Assembly (NCBI GenBank): GCA_003140595.1
Contig: PLKG01000123.1
Location: 1 to 42,943 of the forward strand
Length of the DNA: 42,943 nt
DNA from: Acidimicrobiaceae bacterium
GTDB lineage: Bacteria > Actinomycetota > Acidimicrobiia > Acidimicrobiales > Bog-793
Direction: 5' to 3'
In this document: one piece after another, positions 33,987-41,238 of the stretch
Layout of the letters: each line of letters opens with the position of its first letter
Position numbering within the stretch: position 1 is the first letter of the stretch
Notes under the pieces: model-generated
What the model was told of the DNA's origin: nothing
What the model saw: the letters and a program-made list of their open reading frames with translations, nothing else
Databases searched by the model: none
Position numbers and translations under genes: made by a program

Positions 33987-34274
33987 GTGATCGGTGCCCT
34001 CGTGGTCGAGCTCCACTTTCCCGCCTGCCGTTCCCTCAAGGACAAACGTGCCGTTCTCCGCCCCGTCACCGATGGCGCCCGCTCGCGTTTCGCCGTCGCC
34101 GTCGCCGAGACTGCCTACCAGGACCTGCACCAGCGTTCAGTGGTCGAGGTGGCCGCGGCCGCGGCCAGTGCGCGGGTCGTGGTCGAGACCCTCGACGCGG
34201 TGGAGCGCTACATCTGGTCACGGCCGGGGCTGGAGGTCGTGGGTGCGACTCGCAGGTGGCTCGACTATGACTGA
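33987..34274 (+). CDS. DUF503 (YlxP-like) protein
   Basis: A 95-aa ferredoxin-like-fold protein with the DUF503 core LVVELHFPACRSLKDKRAVL...VAETAYQDLHQRSVVEVAAA. YlxP-type genes often sit beside infB or rbfA; here the context is a zinc finger gene and moaD. It may relate to ribosome maturation or RNA binding, but that is weakly known. GTG at 33987; divergent from the DUF929 gene across 169 bp. Confidence 0.9.
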   Translation: MIGALVVELHFPACRSLKDKRAVLRPVTDGARSRFAVAVAETAYQDLHQRSVVEVAAAAASARVVVETLDAVERYIWSRPGLEVVGATRRWLDYD

Positions 34275-34328
34275 GCCCGTGGCCGGTCGCACGTCTCCCC
34301 GCCTGAGGTGCCGGCCCTCGGTACCATC

Positions 34329-34556
34329 ATGACCATGGAGAGTGGGGACCGAGGCGATCTCCGGGCGCTCGACCGCGCCGAGGGCGAGCTCCAGGACATC
34401 GAGCGCGCTCTGCGGCGTTTGGACGAGGGCACCTACGCCCTGTGCGAGGCCTGCGGGCGGGCGATCGGCGAAGAGCGTCTCGCACAGTCACCTGTCACGC
34501 GGCGCTGCGCGGATCACGCGCCGGCGGTCGTGCCGAGCACGGCGGCAGGGACCTGA
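34329..34556 (+). CDS. DksA/TraR-type zinc finger protein
   Basis: A 75-aa protein: an N-terminal helical stretch (LRALDRAEGELQDIERALRR) then EGTYALCEACGRAIGEERLA and RRCADHAP. The finger is C-x2-C-x17-C-x2-H, so the fourth ligand of the usual C4 is His. Short DksA/TraR proteins can bind the RNA polymerase secondary channel; this one lacks the long coiled-coil of DksA. Starts at 34329 or 34335 are both possible. moaD follows 4 bp after its stop, suggesting cotranscription. Confidence 0.82.
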   Translation: MTMESGDRGDLRALDRAEGELQDIERALRRLDEGTYALCEACGRAIGEERLAQSPVTRRCADHAPAVVPSTAAGT

Positions 34557-34560
34557 CGGC

Positions 34561-34797
34561 TTGGCGCGGCTTTGCTTCTTCGCTCAGGCACGCGATTGTG
34601 CCGGCACGAGCGAGGCCCGCTTCAACGGCGTCACCGTAGGTGACGTGCTCGACGCGGCGGTCGCGCGTTATGGGACAGGTCTCGACGCCGTCATCGCGTT
34701 CAGTGCGGTCTGGCTGAATGGCGAGCCGGCCAGCCGGGAGATGCCGGTAGGCGACAGCGACGAGGTGGCGGTCCTGCCTCCGGTGTCTGGAGGGTGA
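34561..34797 (+). CDS. moaD: MoaD/ThiS family sulfur-carrier protein
   Basis: A 78-aa ubiquitin-like protein starting at TTG 34561 (MARLCFFAQARDCAGTSEA) and ending DEVAVLPPVSGG. The C-terminal Gly-Gly is thiocarboxylated in MoaD for molybdopterin synthesis. No moaE or moeB is next to it. The length and VSGG end favour MoaD over ThiS (GGG end less typical), but other sulfur carriers cannot be excluded. Tightly follows the zinc finger gene and is convergent with sodN. Confidence 0.88.
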   Translation: MARLCFFAQARDCAGTSEARFNGVTVGDVLDAAVARYGTGLDAVIAFSAVWLNGEPASREMPVGDSDEVAVLPPVSGG

Positions 34798-34835
34798 GCC
34801 GCGAGAACCCTCTCAAGCGGCGTGCCGAGTGCCGC

Positions 34836-35255
34836 TCAGCCCTTCTTGGTCTCCCAAAAGATGCGGTCGATCTCGGCGATCTGGTCCAGCAGCTTCTGGC
34901 CGACAGCGACGTCGGTCGTCTTCTTGGCCTCGCCGGCTGTCTTGGTGGCTGTCCAGAACAAGGTGTGAAGCTCGGGGTACTTCGCCAGATGTTCGGGCTT
35001 GAAGTAGTCCGTCCAGAGCACCCAGAGGTGGTGCTTGACGAGGTCGGCGCGCTCCTCTTTGATCAGGATGGCCCTGGTCTTGAAGACCTCGTCGGTGGAG
35101 GCGTTGAACTTCTCCATGATGGCTTTGACCGATTCGGCTTCGATCCGCGCCTGGGCAGGGTCATAGACACCGCACGGCAGGTCACAGTGGGCGTGGACGG
35201 TCGCCGGGCTGCTCATGCGGTCGAGCAGGGTGAGCAAACGCGAGGTGAGGTGCAT
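34836..35255 (-). CDS. sodN: Nickel superoxide dismutase precursor
   Basis: Ni-SOD converts superoxide to oxygen and hydrogen peroxide. The 139-aa precursor has a 22-residue leader and then HCDLPCGVYDPAQARIEAES, the nickel hook with His1, Cys2 and Cys6 of the mature form. The mature length (117 aa) equals the Streptomyces enzyme, and the C-terminus IAEIDRIFWETKKG is typical. The leader (MHLTSRLLTLLDRMSSPATV) is longer than in Streptomyces; a second Met at residue 14 could be the real start. AAGGAG precedes the ATG at 35255. The processing peptidase gene starts 25 bp away on the other strand. Confidence 0.97.
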   Translation of the reverse strand: MHLTSRLLTLLDRMSSPATVHAHCDLPCGVYDPAQARIEAESVKAIMEKFNASTDEVFKTRAILIKEERADLVKHHLWVLWTDYFKPEHLAKYPELHTLFWTATKTAGEAKKTTDVAVGQKLLDQIAEIDRIFWETKKG

Positions 35256-35273
35256 GCTTGGGCTCCTTGGTTG

Positions 35274-35285
35274 GTCATCGATGAC
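35274..35285. promoter_or_regulatory. 12-bp palindrome in the sodN-sodX intergenic region
   Basis: GTCATCGATGAC is a perfect palindrome centred in the 25-bp divergent gap and overlapping the sodX ATG (35281). It could be an operator for a dimeric regulator such as a Ni-responsive Fur-family protein, although it does not match the TTGCAA repeats of Streptomyces Nur. Chance occurrence cannot be excluded. Confidence 0.4.
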
Positions 35286-35802
35286 TAGGAGCCGCTCACG
35301 TTATCCCCGGCCCTCTGACGACCGGGCAGGGAGCCGGCCTGGTCGCCTCGCCTCGAGCCGGGTCTTGTGCACCGCCCTCGGATCCTGTGTCGTCGTGACA
35401 GTCCTCGTGACGCGAAGGCTTTTTCAGCGGGTACAGGTCGAGGGCGCGAGCATGATGCCGGCGCTCGCGCACGGTGATCGGCTTGTGGTTGTGCGCGCGG
35501 GCAGTCCGCTCGTCGGCGACCTCGTGGCTCTGCACGACCCCGACGAGCCCTCCCGGTTGCTCGTGAAGAGGGTTGTGGCAGTTCTCCCGGCCGGTCTCGA
35601 GGTCCGTGGCGACAACCAAGTCGCAAGCCGCGACAGCCGGAGTTTCGGGCTTGTGGCACCTTCAGCTGTCATCGGCAGAGCCGTGTACCGCTACTTCCCA
35701 CCCACCCGGGTCGGGCTGCTCGGGCAATTCGGCTCGGGCAGGGGTACGCTCATGCAAGATGGCCCTGCACCAGAAGGATATCGACCGACTCCTGGAACCT
35801 GA
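35281..35802 (+). CDS. sodX: Nickel-type SOD maturation protease (SodX), S26 signal peptidase fold
   Basis: A 173-aa S26-family serine protease that trims the SodN leader to expose the Ni-binding His. A basic N-terminus is followed by a membrane segment (about residues 28-44, VLCTALGSCVVVTVLV). The catalytic Ser57 lies in VEGASMMPALAHGDRL and Lys96 in LLVKRVVAV, with EVRGDN (box E type) after it. The pairing with sodN identifies it. ATG 35281 lies in the palindrome; with only 25 bp between the genes, the promoters must overlap coding DNA. The tail overlaps the rsiG-like gene by 44 bp in another frame. Confidence 0.88.
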   Translation: MTRSRSRYPRPSDDRAGSRPGRLASSRVLCTALGSCVVVTVLVTRRLFQRVQVEGASMMPALAHGDRLVVVRAGSPLVGDLVALHDPDEPSRLLVKRVVAVLPAGLEVRGDNQVASRDSRSFGLVAPSAVIGRAVYRYFPPTRVGLLGQFGSGRGTLMQDGPAPEGYRPTPGT

Positions 35803-36361
35803 GCTGACCAGCGACCTGGAGGCGGTTGAGGTGGGCGAGCTCAGGGTTCGGCGCGACGCGTGCCAGCGCGCGGAGGTCGCGTTGTCCTACGTCCGGCGAC
35901 TGCTCCAGGGCGAGCTTGACATTGTCGCGGCGGAGTTGGAGGCGCGAGGCAAAGGTGTTCGCGGCGACACGGGACGCATGCTCGAGGATTTGCCGACGAT
36001 CCTGGCGGGGACCAGTGCCAACGCACCGCCCCAAGAGCATGCACACGAGCAACGCCTCACGATGGCCGGGGTTGCAGAAGGATGGACCGAACAGTCAGAG
36101 CTCGCGCTCGAGGATCTCGTGGTAGAGGTTCTCGTCGCTGAGCGCAAAGGTGACGACTCGCGCCAGGCAGCCTTGCCAGGCGCGAATTTGGGGGCGTACG
36201 GCGACGAGGAACTGCGCGCACTCGCCGAGTTGCTCCGCTCCGCCGAGACCAGCGTCTCCATGAGGCGCCGAACGCTGCATGATCAGATCGACCTCCTCCA
36301 GACGGCGATCGTCGAACGGTACAAAGTCGGAGCTGCGGACGCTGACACCCTGCTCAGGTGA
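35759..36361 (+). CDS. rsiG: RsiG/AmfC-type c-di-GMP-binding anti-sigma homologue
   Basis: A 200-aa helical protein. In Streptomyces RsiG (old name AmfC, aerial mycelium formation) binds c-di-GMP through two copies of E(X)3S(X)2R(X)3Q(X)3D and then holds sigma WhiG. Here the first copy is perfect (E39, S43, R46, Q50, D54, in EVALSYVRRLLQGELD) and the second has His for Gln (E163, S167, R170, H174, D178). Between them is MLEDLPTILAG, typical of AmfC. No whiG or other sigma gene is in the window, and the bound sigma is unknown. ATG at 35759 lies inside the end of sodX. The XRE regulator follows 7 bp later. Confidence 0.85.
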   Translation: MALHQKDIDRLLEPELTSDLEAVEVGELRVRRDACQRAEVALSYVRRLLQGELDIVAAELEARGKGVRGDTGRMLEDLPTILAGTSANAPPQEHAHEQRLTMAGVAEGWTEQSELALEDLVVEVLVAERKGDDSRQAALPGANLGAYGDEELRALAELLRSAETSVSMRRRTLHDQIDLLQTAIVERYKVGAADADTLLR

Positions 36362-36368
36362 ACTCCGG

Positions 36369-36755
36369 ATGTCCGCGAGCGACTCGACCGACCGTTGGGC
36401 GGACCTCGGCGAGTTCATCCGGCAGCAGCGGAACACCGCCAGGCTGTCGCTCAGGAGACTGTCCGAGATCGCCGGCATCTCCAACCCCTACCTGAGCCAG
36501 ATCGAGCGTGGGCTGCGCAAGCCGTCGGCCGAGATCCTCCAACAGATCGCGAAGGCCCTTCGGATCTCGGCTGAGACGCTCTATGTGAGAGCGGGGATCC
36601 TCGAGGACGAGCGCCGAGACGACGACGTCGTGAGGCACATCCTCATGGACCCGTACCTGGTCGAGGAGCAGCGCCAGGCGCTGGTGCGAATCTATTTGTC
36701 GTTCCGTCGGGAGAACGGCCTTGGCGAGACAGTGAGGCAGGAGCCACGGGCCTGA
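36369..36755 (+). CDS. XRE-family helix-turn-helix regulator
   Basis: A 128-aa protein with a Cro/C1 HTH at about residues 14-70: IRQQRNTARLSLRRLSEIAG and ISNPYLSQIERGLRKPSAEI. A C-terminal tail (MDPYLVEEQRQALVRIYLSF) may dimerise. It follows the RsiG-like gene by 7 bp and precedes mshA by under 30 bp, so it is probably cotranscribed with one or both. Its targets are unknown; autoregulation is common for such proteins. Confidence 0.9.
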   Translation: MSASDSTDRWADLGEFIRQQRNTARLSLRRLSEIAGISNPYLSQIERGLRKPSAEILQQIAKALRISAETLYVRAGILEDERRDDDVVRHILMDPYLVEEQRQALVRIYLSFRRENGLGETVRQEPRA

Positions 36756-36782
36756 CGTCGAGACTTGGTCATTAGGCTGCAG

Positions 36783-38048
36783 ATGATGCGCAAGCTGGCC
36801 GTTCTTTCCATGCACACGTCGCCTTTGGCCCAGCCCGGCACGGGGGACGGCGGCGGCATGAACGTCTATGTCCGTGAGCTGTCGTCGGCTCTCGCCCGGG
36901 GAGGTGTGACCTGCGACGTCTACACGCGGCGCTGGTCCAAGGATCTTCCCGACGTCGTCGCGGTCGAGCCCGGCTTTGCGGTGCACCACGTAACGGCCGG
37001 GCCACCGACCGCAGTCGCCAAGGAGACGCTTCAAGACCACGTGGAGGAGTTCACCGAGTCTGTCATCGACCGGATGACGAACCCGACTCTCACTCTGCTC
37101 GGCGCGAGTGAAGCACCCGTGGACGCGATCCACGCCAACTACTGGCTGTCGGGTCTGGCCGGTCATGCGATCAAGCACCGTCTCGGGTTGCCGCTCGTGT
37201 CGACGTTCCACACTCTCGACCGCGTCAAGGCCGAGGCGAGTCCCGAGGAGGTCGAGAGCGCGGAGGCCGGCCGAAGGGCGCAGGCCGAGTCGCAGATCAT
37301 CGGCTGTTCGGACGCCCTCCTCGCTTCATGCTCGGTCGAGGTCGACCAGCTCGTGGAGCTCTACGGCGCGGACCGCGACCGCGTCGAGGTCGTCCCGCTC
37401 GGTGTCGATCACGCGTTCTTCTCTCCCGGCGACCGCGCACACGCGAGACGTGCTCTCGGCATGTCCGGCGAGGGCCCCCTCTTGTTGTTCGTGGGACGGA
37501 TACAGCCCCTTAAGGGCGCGGAGGTGGCGCTCGAAGCGTTCCAGTTCCTCGTCCGGTCGGTTCCGAACGCCCGGCTCGTCGTCGTCGGCGGTCCGAGTGG
37601 CCCGCGGGGAGATGCCGAGGTTGCGACCCTGCACGCGACGGTGGAGGCGTCCGGCCTAGGCGGTTGCGTGCGGTTCGTGGCACCTCAGCCACATGAGCTG
37701 CTCTCGACCTACTACCGGGCGGCCGACTGCTGCCTCGTGCCTTCGCGTGCGGAGTCGTTCGGGCTCGTCGCTCTCGAAGCCGCGGCGTGCGGCACTCCGG
37801 TCGTGGCGGCGGCGGTCGGGGGACTTACGACGCTCGTCCAACACGGGCGGACGGGCTACCTGGTCGAGGACGGTGACGCCGAGGCCTACGCCAGGTTTGC
37901 GGCGAGCATTTGCGCAGACCCGTTGCTACAGGCTGAGCTCGGGGCATGTGGGGCAGCCATGGCGGCCGACTACAGCTGGTCGATAACTGCCGGCCGACTT
38001 CGCCGCCTTTACGCCGACCTCACTTCGCGATCGCTCGTCGAATGCTGA
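36783..38048 (+). CDS. mshA: D-inositol-3-phosphate glycosyltransferase (MshA)
   Basis: GT4 enzyme that starts mycothiol synthesis by joining GlcNAc from UDP-GlcNAc to 1L-inositol-1-phosphate. The 421-aa protein opens MMRKLAVLSMHTSPLAQPGT followed by GDGGGMNVYV, the MshA-specific loop. ANYWLSGLAGHAI and TFHTLDRVKAE match the acceptor side; VGRIQPLKG and the EX7E motif PSRAESFGLVALEAAACG form the donor side. ATG at 36783 or 36786; a TTG at 36765 is less likely. Presence implies a mycothiol-using actinobacterium, if MshB, MshC and MshD are elsewhere. Confidence 0.9.
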   Translation: MMRKLAVLSMHTSPLAQPGTGDGGGMNVYVRELSSALARGGVTCDVYTRRWSKDLPDVVAVEPGFAVHHVTAGPPTAVAKETLQDHVEEFTESVIDRMTNPTLTLLGASEAPVDAIHANYWLSGLAGHAIKHRLGLPLVSTFHTLDRVKAEASPEEVESAEAGRRAQAESQIIGCSDALLASCSVEVDQLVELYGADRDRVEVVPLGVDHAFFSPGDRAHARRALGMSGEGPLLLFVGRIQPLKGAEVALEAFQFLVRSVPNARLVVVGGPSGPRGDAEVATLHATVEASGLGGCVRFVAPQPHELLSTYYRAADCCLVPSRAESFGLVALEAAACGTPVVAAAVGGLTTLVQHGRTGYLVEDGDAEAYARFAASICADPLLQAELGACGAAMAADYSWSITAGRLRRLYADLTSRSLVEC

Positions 38049-38058
38049 GCCTGGCGCC

Positions 38059-38853
38059 GTGACACGTCTCATGGTCGTCGGCGGAGGCAAGATGGGTCAC
38101 GCGCTCGTTGGCGGTCTGATCCGGTCGAGCTGGGCCACCGCCGAGGAGCTGGCTGTCGTGGAGCCACTCGCATCCGCGCGGGCCGATCTCGTCCGCCGAT
38201 TTCCGGGGGTCCTCGTGACCGAGTCCGGGGTAGCCGCGGAGTCCGCCGTCCTGGCGGTCAAACCTGCCGACGCTCAGTCGGGGTGCCGCACCATCGCCGG
38301 ATCGGGTTGCAGCCGAGTGGTCTCCATCGCGGCGGGCGTCAAGATCGCCCAACTTGAGTCATGGCTCGGGCGCGGTGTCGTGGTCCTCCGTGCCATGCCC
38401 AACACCCCTGCGGTGCTCGGGGCCGGTGCGTCAGCCCTCGCCGGTGGCCATTCTGTCGCCGAGGGCGACTTCACCTGGGCCGAGGGGGTGCTGTCCTCGC
38501 TCGGGGTCGTCGCACGCCTTCCTGAGTACCAGCTCGACTCTGTGACCGGGCTGTCCGGCTCTGGACCGGCCTACGTGTTCCTCTTGGCGGAGGCACTTGT
38601 CGACGCCGGTGTCAGCGAGGGCCTCGATCGGGAGGTGAGCCGCCTATTCGCGGTGCAGACACTGCTCGGGTCGGCCCGCCTTCTTGCCGAGTCCGGTGAT
38701 TCACCGGAGGTTCTCCGGGCTGCAGTCACCTCACCCGGCGGTACGACTGCTGCCGGTTTGCGGGTCCTCGAAGCTCACGGCTTCCGCTCTGCTGTCCTCG
38801 AGGCTGTCGCCGCGGCTTCTGTCAGGTCCAGGGAGCTCGGCCGCACCGAGTGA
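38059..38853 (+). CDS. proC: Pyrroline-5-carboxylate reductase
   Basis: Last step of proline synthesis, P5C to proline with NAD(P)H. The 264-aa protein has the Rossmann start RLMVVGGGKMGHALVGGLI, AVKPADAQ, VVLRAMPNTPAVLGAGASAL and the signature VTGLSGSGPAYVFLLAEALV with LRAAVTSPGGTTAAGL. GTG at 38059, 10 bp after the mshA stop. The order mshA-proC-HTH gene is familiar from actinobacteria. Confidence 0.95.
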   Translation: MTRLMVVGGGKMGHALVGGLIRSSWATAEELAVVEPLASARADLVRRFPGVLVTESGVAAESAVLAVKPADAQSGCRTIAGSGCSRVVSIAAGVKIAQLESWLGRGVVVLRAMPNTPAVLGAGASALAGGHSVAEGDFTWAEGVLSSLGVVARLPEYQLDSVTGLSGSGPAYVFLLAEALVDAGVSEGLDREVSRLFAVQTLLGSARLLAESGDSPEVLRAAVTSPGGTTAAGLRVLEAHGFRSAVLEAVAAASVRSRELGRTE

Positions 38854-38962
38854 CGAAGTGGCCCGGCTCGGGGCCGGAGCCGATTGGATCGCGGCACCGA
38901 GAGGTTTCCCACTTTGCACTTCAGCCACATTGGCGTACATTCGTGACTGGCGGAGAGGGGTG

Positions 38963-39166
38963 ATGCACCTGTCAACGATTGAATACGCCAAGGCAAGGTT
39001 CTCCACGGTCGCCGAAGTGGCCCAGGCATTGAGGGTCTCGAATATGACCGTTTATCGGCTCATCAGCTCGGGACAGCTGGCGGCGGTGCGCGTCGGCAAG
39101 TCTTACAGGCTGCGTGACGAGGACGTCGACCGCTACCTCGCGGAGCGTTTCACAGAAGCCGGCTGA
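38963..39166 (+). CDS. Excisionase/MerR-type helix-turn-helix DNA-binding protein
   Basis: A 67-aa protein nearly all of which is a winged HTH: FSTVAEVAQALRVSNMTVYR then GQLAAVRVGKSYRLRDEDVD. It is of the small actinobacterial excisionase-like family that sits near proC, distantly related to BldC. Nothing phage-like is nearby, so regulation rather than excision is expected. ATG at 38963 is preceded by GGAGAGGGG. Part of its upstream region also lies beyond the proC stop in another open frame that I regard as non-coding. Confidence 0.87.
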   Translation: MHLSTIEYAKARFSTVAEVAQALRVSNMTVYRLISSGQLAAVRVGKSYRLRDEDVDRYLAERFTEAG

Positions 39167-39178
39167 GCCGAAACCCCG

Positions 39179-39199
39179 CCCGCGTGTGAGCGCGGGTTT
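39179..39199 (+). terminator. Hairpin with T-run between the HTH gene and rex
   Basis: CCCGCG and CGCGGG flank TGTGAG, followed by TTT. The sequence TGTGAGCG in the loop is repeated at 39199-39206 (14 bp apart); half-sites for Rex are TTGTGA-like, but the copies are direct, not inverted. Terminator is the simpler reading. Confidence 0.45.
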
Positions 39200-39235
39200 G
39201 TGAGCGAGAGCACGAAGTCGTTACCATCACCCGCG

Positions 39236-39913
39236 ATGGCCGACCGCGTCGTTCGTCGCATACCGGAACCCACCGTCGTGCGGCTGCCGGTATATCAGCG
39301 CGCCCTGCTCACGCTCTCGACGTGCGGGGTCCAGACCGTCTCGTCTGCCGAGCTTGCAGAGGCTGCGGGCGTCAACGCCGCCAAGGTGCGCAAGGACCTG
39401 TCACACCTTGGCACCTACGGCACGCCCGGCACCGGCTACGACGTGAGCTTCCTGCTCGGCCAGGTCCGGCGTGAGCTCGGCCTCGACCGGGAGTGGCAGG
39501 TCGTCATCGTCGGCATGGGCAACCTCGGCCATGCCCTCGCGCGCTCGCAGACATTCGCTACCCAGAATTTCAGAGCGGCCGCCCTGTTCGACATCGACCC
39601 GGGCAAGATCGGCGAGGAGGTCGCCGGTCTGCCGGTTCGCCACGTCTGCGAGCTCGCGAAAGTCGTCGGCGGCATCAGCCGGTCCATCGGCGTGATCGCC
39701 TCCCCGGCGAGTGCCGCCCAGGATGTTTGTAACCGGCTCGTGGAAGCGGGCACGGTGGCGATCTTGAACTTTGCCCCCGCGATCTTGGCCGTGCCGCCGT
39801 CGGTGCAGTTGCGGCAGGTCGATTTCTCGGTCGAGCTGCAGGTGCTCGCTTTCTACGTGGCCCACCCGGAAGTGACCCCAGAACCGCAGGACGCGCCTCT
39901 GTCGGGGCTTTGA
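39236..39913 (+). CDS. rex: Redox-sensing transcriptional repressor Rex
   Basis: Rex senses the NADH/NAD+ ratio and represses respiratory and haem genes when NADH is low. The 225-aa protein has an N-terminal winged helix (PTVVRLPVYQRALLTLSTCG and TVSSAELAEAAGVNAAKVRK, DLSHLGTYGTPGTGYDV) and a Rossmann domain with VVIVGMGNLGHALA and AALFDIDPGKIGEEV. The C-terminal swapped helix is near FSVELQVLAFYVAHP. A GTG at 39200 gives 12 extra residues; ATG 39236 is preferred. It heads rex-hemA-hemC-hemD, an arrangement also in Streptomyces, so autoregulation is likely. Confidence 0.94.
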   Translation: MADRVVRRIPEPTVVRLPVYQRALLTLSTCGVQTVSSAELAEAAGVNAAKVRKDLSHLGTYGTPGTGYDVSFLLGQVRRELGLDREWQVVIVGMGNLGHALARSQTFATQNFRAAALFDIDPGKIGEEVAGLPVRHVCELAKVVGGISRSIGVIASPASAAQDVCNRLVEAGTVAILNFAPAILAVPPSVQLRQVDFSVELQVLAFYVAHPEVTPEPQDAPLSGL

Positions 39914-39955
39914 CGGCCGTAGGCTGTCGCCCGAGAGAAACGAGGTAACCGCACC

Positions 39956-41230
39956 GTGGCGGTCGTTGCCGTGGGCATCAACGAACGGGACGTGTCGCTC
40001 GATGTCTTCGAGCAGAGCGCGATATCGGAGCGTGACCTGCCCAAGGCTCTTCACGTGCTCTGCGAAAGCGAACACATCTCAGAGGCGGTCGTGCTCTCCA
40101 CGTGCCTGCGCACCGAGGTCTACGCCGTCGTCGAACGCTTCCACGACGGTCTGGCCGACATCGAGAGCTTCTTCCGGTCTTATTCGGCTGCCATGGGGAC
40201 CGATTCCGAGGTGCTGTCCGAGCTGCTCTCATGTTGGGTCGACGACGCGGCGGTCTCACATCTTTTCGAAGTGGCTGCCGGGATCGACTCCCCGGTGCTG
40301 GGCGAGGGTGAGATCCTCCGTCAGGTGCGAACCGCTGCCGAACTGGCCCGGCACGAACACGCGGCAGGCCTGGTGCTCGGTCCGCTGTTCCGTCACGCGG
40401 TGGAGGCAGGCAAGCGCGTTCGCACCGAGACCGCGATCGCCCAGGGGACGACATCTCTGGCACACGCGGCAGTCGCGCTCGCGGCTGGGCAGCTCGAGGG
40501 CGGCCTCGTCGGCCGGACAGTGCTCGTGATCGGAGCGGGGGAAATGGGCGCCGGGTTCTCCAAGGCGCTCGCGCAGCCGATGGCCCCGGCTCGCGTCGTG
40601 GTGGCGAACCGCTCTGCCGAGCGGGCAGCAGCTGTAGCCGAGCAGTCCGGTGCGGACGTGGTGAGCCTGTCAAGGTTGGACGAGGAGCTCGGGATGGCCG
40701 ACATCGTGCTGACCTCGACGTCCGCCGCCGAGGTCGTGTTGGACGCTGCTCGCGTGGGCCGCACGATGCGATCACGCCCAGGGAGGCCCCTCTTGGTTGT
40801 CGACGTCGCCGTCCCCCGTGACGTCGACCCGGCCGTGGCCGACGTCGAAGGAGTCAGTCTGCTGGACGTCGAGGACGTGCGGCGGTTTGCGGAGGCTCAC
40901 ATGTCTACGCGCCGCGGCGAGATCCCTGCGGTCCGCGCGGTCTTGACCGAGGAGCTCGAGCGCTACCGGACCTCGTCAGCCGCCAGGTCAGCCGCCCCGG
41001 TCGTGGCGGCGTTGCGGACGCGGGCCGAGTCGATCCGTCGCGCCGAGCTCGCACGTCACAGCGCGCAGCTCGATGCGCTCGGGCCACAAGCGCGCGAGAT
41101 CGTCGAACAGGTCACTCAGCGCACCGTAGCCAAGCTCCTCCACGAGCCGACGGTGCGGATCAAGGACGCTGCAGGCTCGCCGCGCGGCGAAAGGCTCGCC
41201 GAGGCGCTGCGCAGCCTGTTCGACCTGTAG
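39956..41230 (+). CDS. hemA: Glutamyl-tRNA reductase
   Basis: First committed step of C5-pathway haem synthesis: Glu-tRNA to glutamate-1-semialdehyde with NADPH. 424 aa from GTG 39956, behind GAGGTAACC. The catalytic Cys50 lies in VVLSTCLRTEVYAVVE; most homologues read STCNRTE, so the Asn after Cys is Leu. Also seen: GEGEILRQVRTAAELA, KRVRTET, VLVIGAGEMGAGFSKAL and VDVAVPRDVDP. The C-terminal dimerisation helices are complete. HemC starts 8 bp later. Regulation by Rex and product feedback is expected. Confidence 0.95.
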   Translation: MAVVAVGINERDVSLDVFEQSAISERDLPKALHVLCESEHISEAVVLSTCLRTEVYAVVERFHDGLADIESFFRSYSAAMGTDSEVLSELLSCWVDDAAVSHLFEVAAGIDSPVLGEGEILRQVRTAAELARHEHAAGLVLGPLFRHAVEAGKRVRTETAIAQGTTSLAHAAVALAAGQLEGGLVGRTVLVIGAGEMGAGFSKALAQPMAPARVVVANRSAERAAAVAEQSGADVVSLSRLDEELGMADIVLTSTSAAEVVLDAARVGRTMRSRPGRPLLVVDVAVPRDVDPAVADVEGVSLLDVEDVRRFAEAHMSTRRGEIPAVRAVLTEELERYRTSSAARSAAPVVAALRTRAESIRRAELARHSAQLDALGPQAREIVEQVTQRTVAKLLHEPTVRIKDAAGSPRGERLAEALRSLFDL

Positions 41231-41238
41231 AGCGCGCC

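Noticed and set aside
38684-38962. N-terminal extension of the small HTH gene
   Set aside because: The frame is open through the proC end, but a clear GGAGAGGGG precedes the ATG at 38963 and the extension has no domain.
39185-39206. Rex operator upstream of rex
   Set aside because: TGTGAGCG occurs twice as a direct repeat, while a Rex site needs an inverted TTGTGA-N6-TCACAA-type arrangement.
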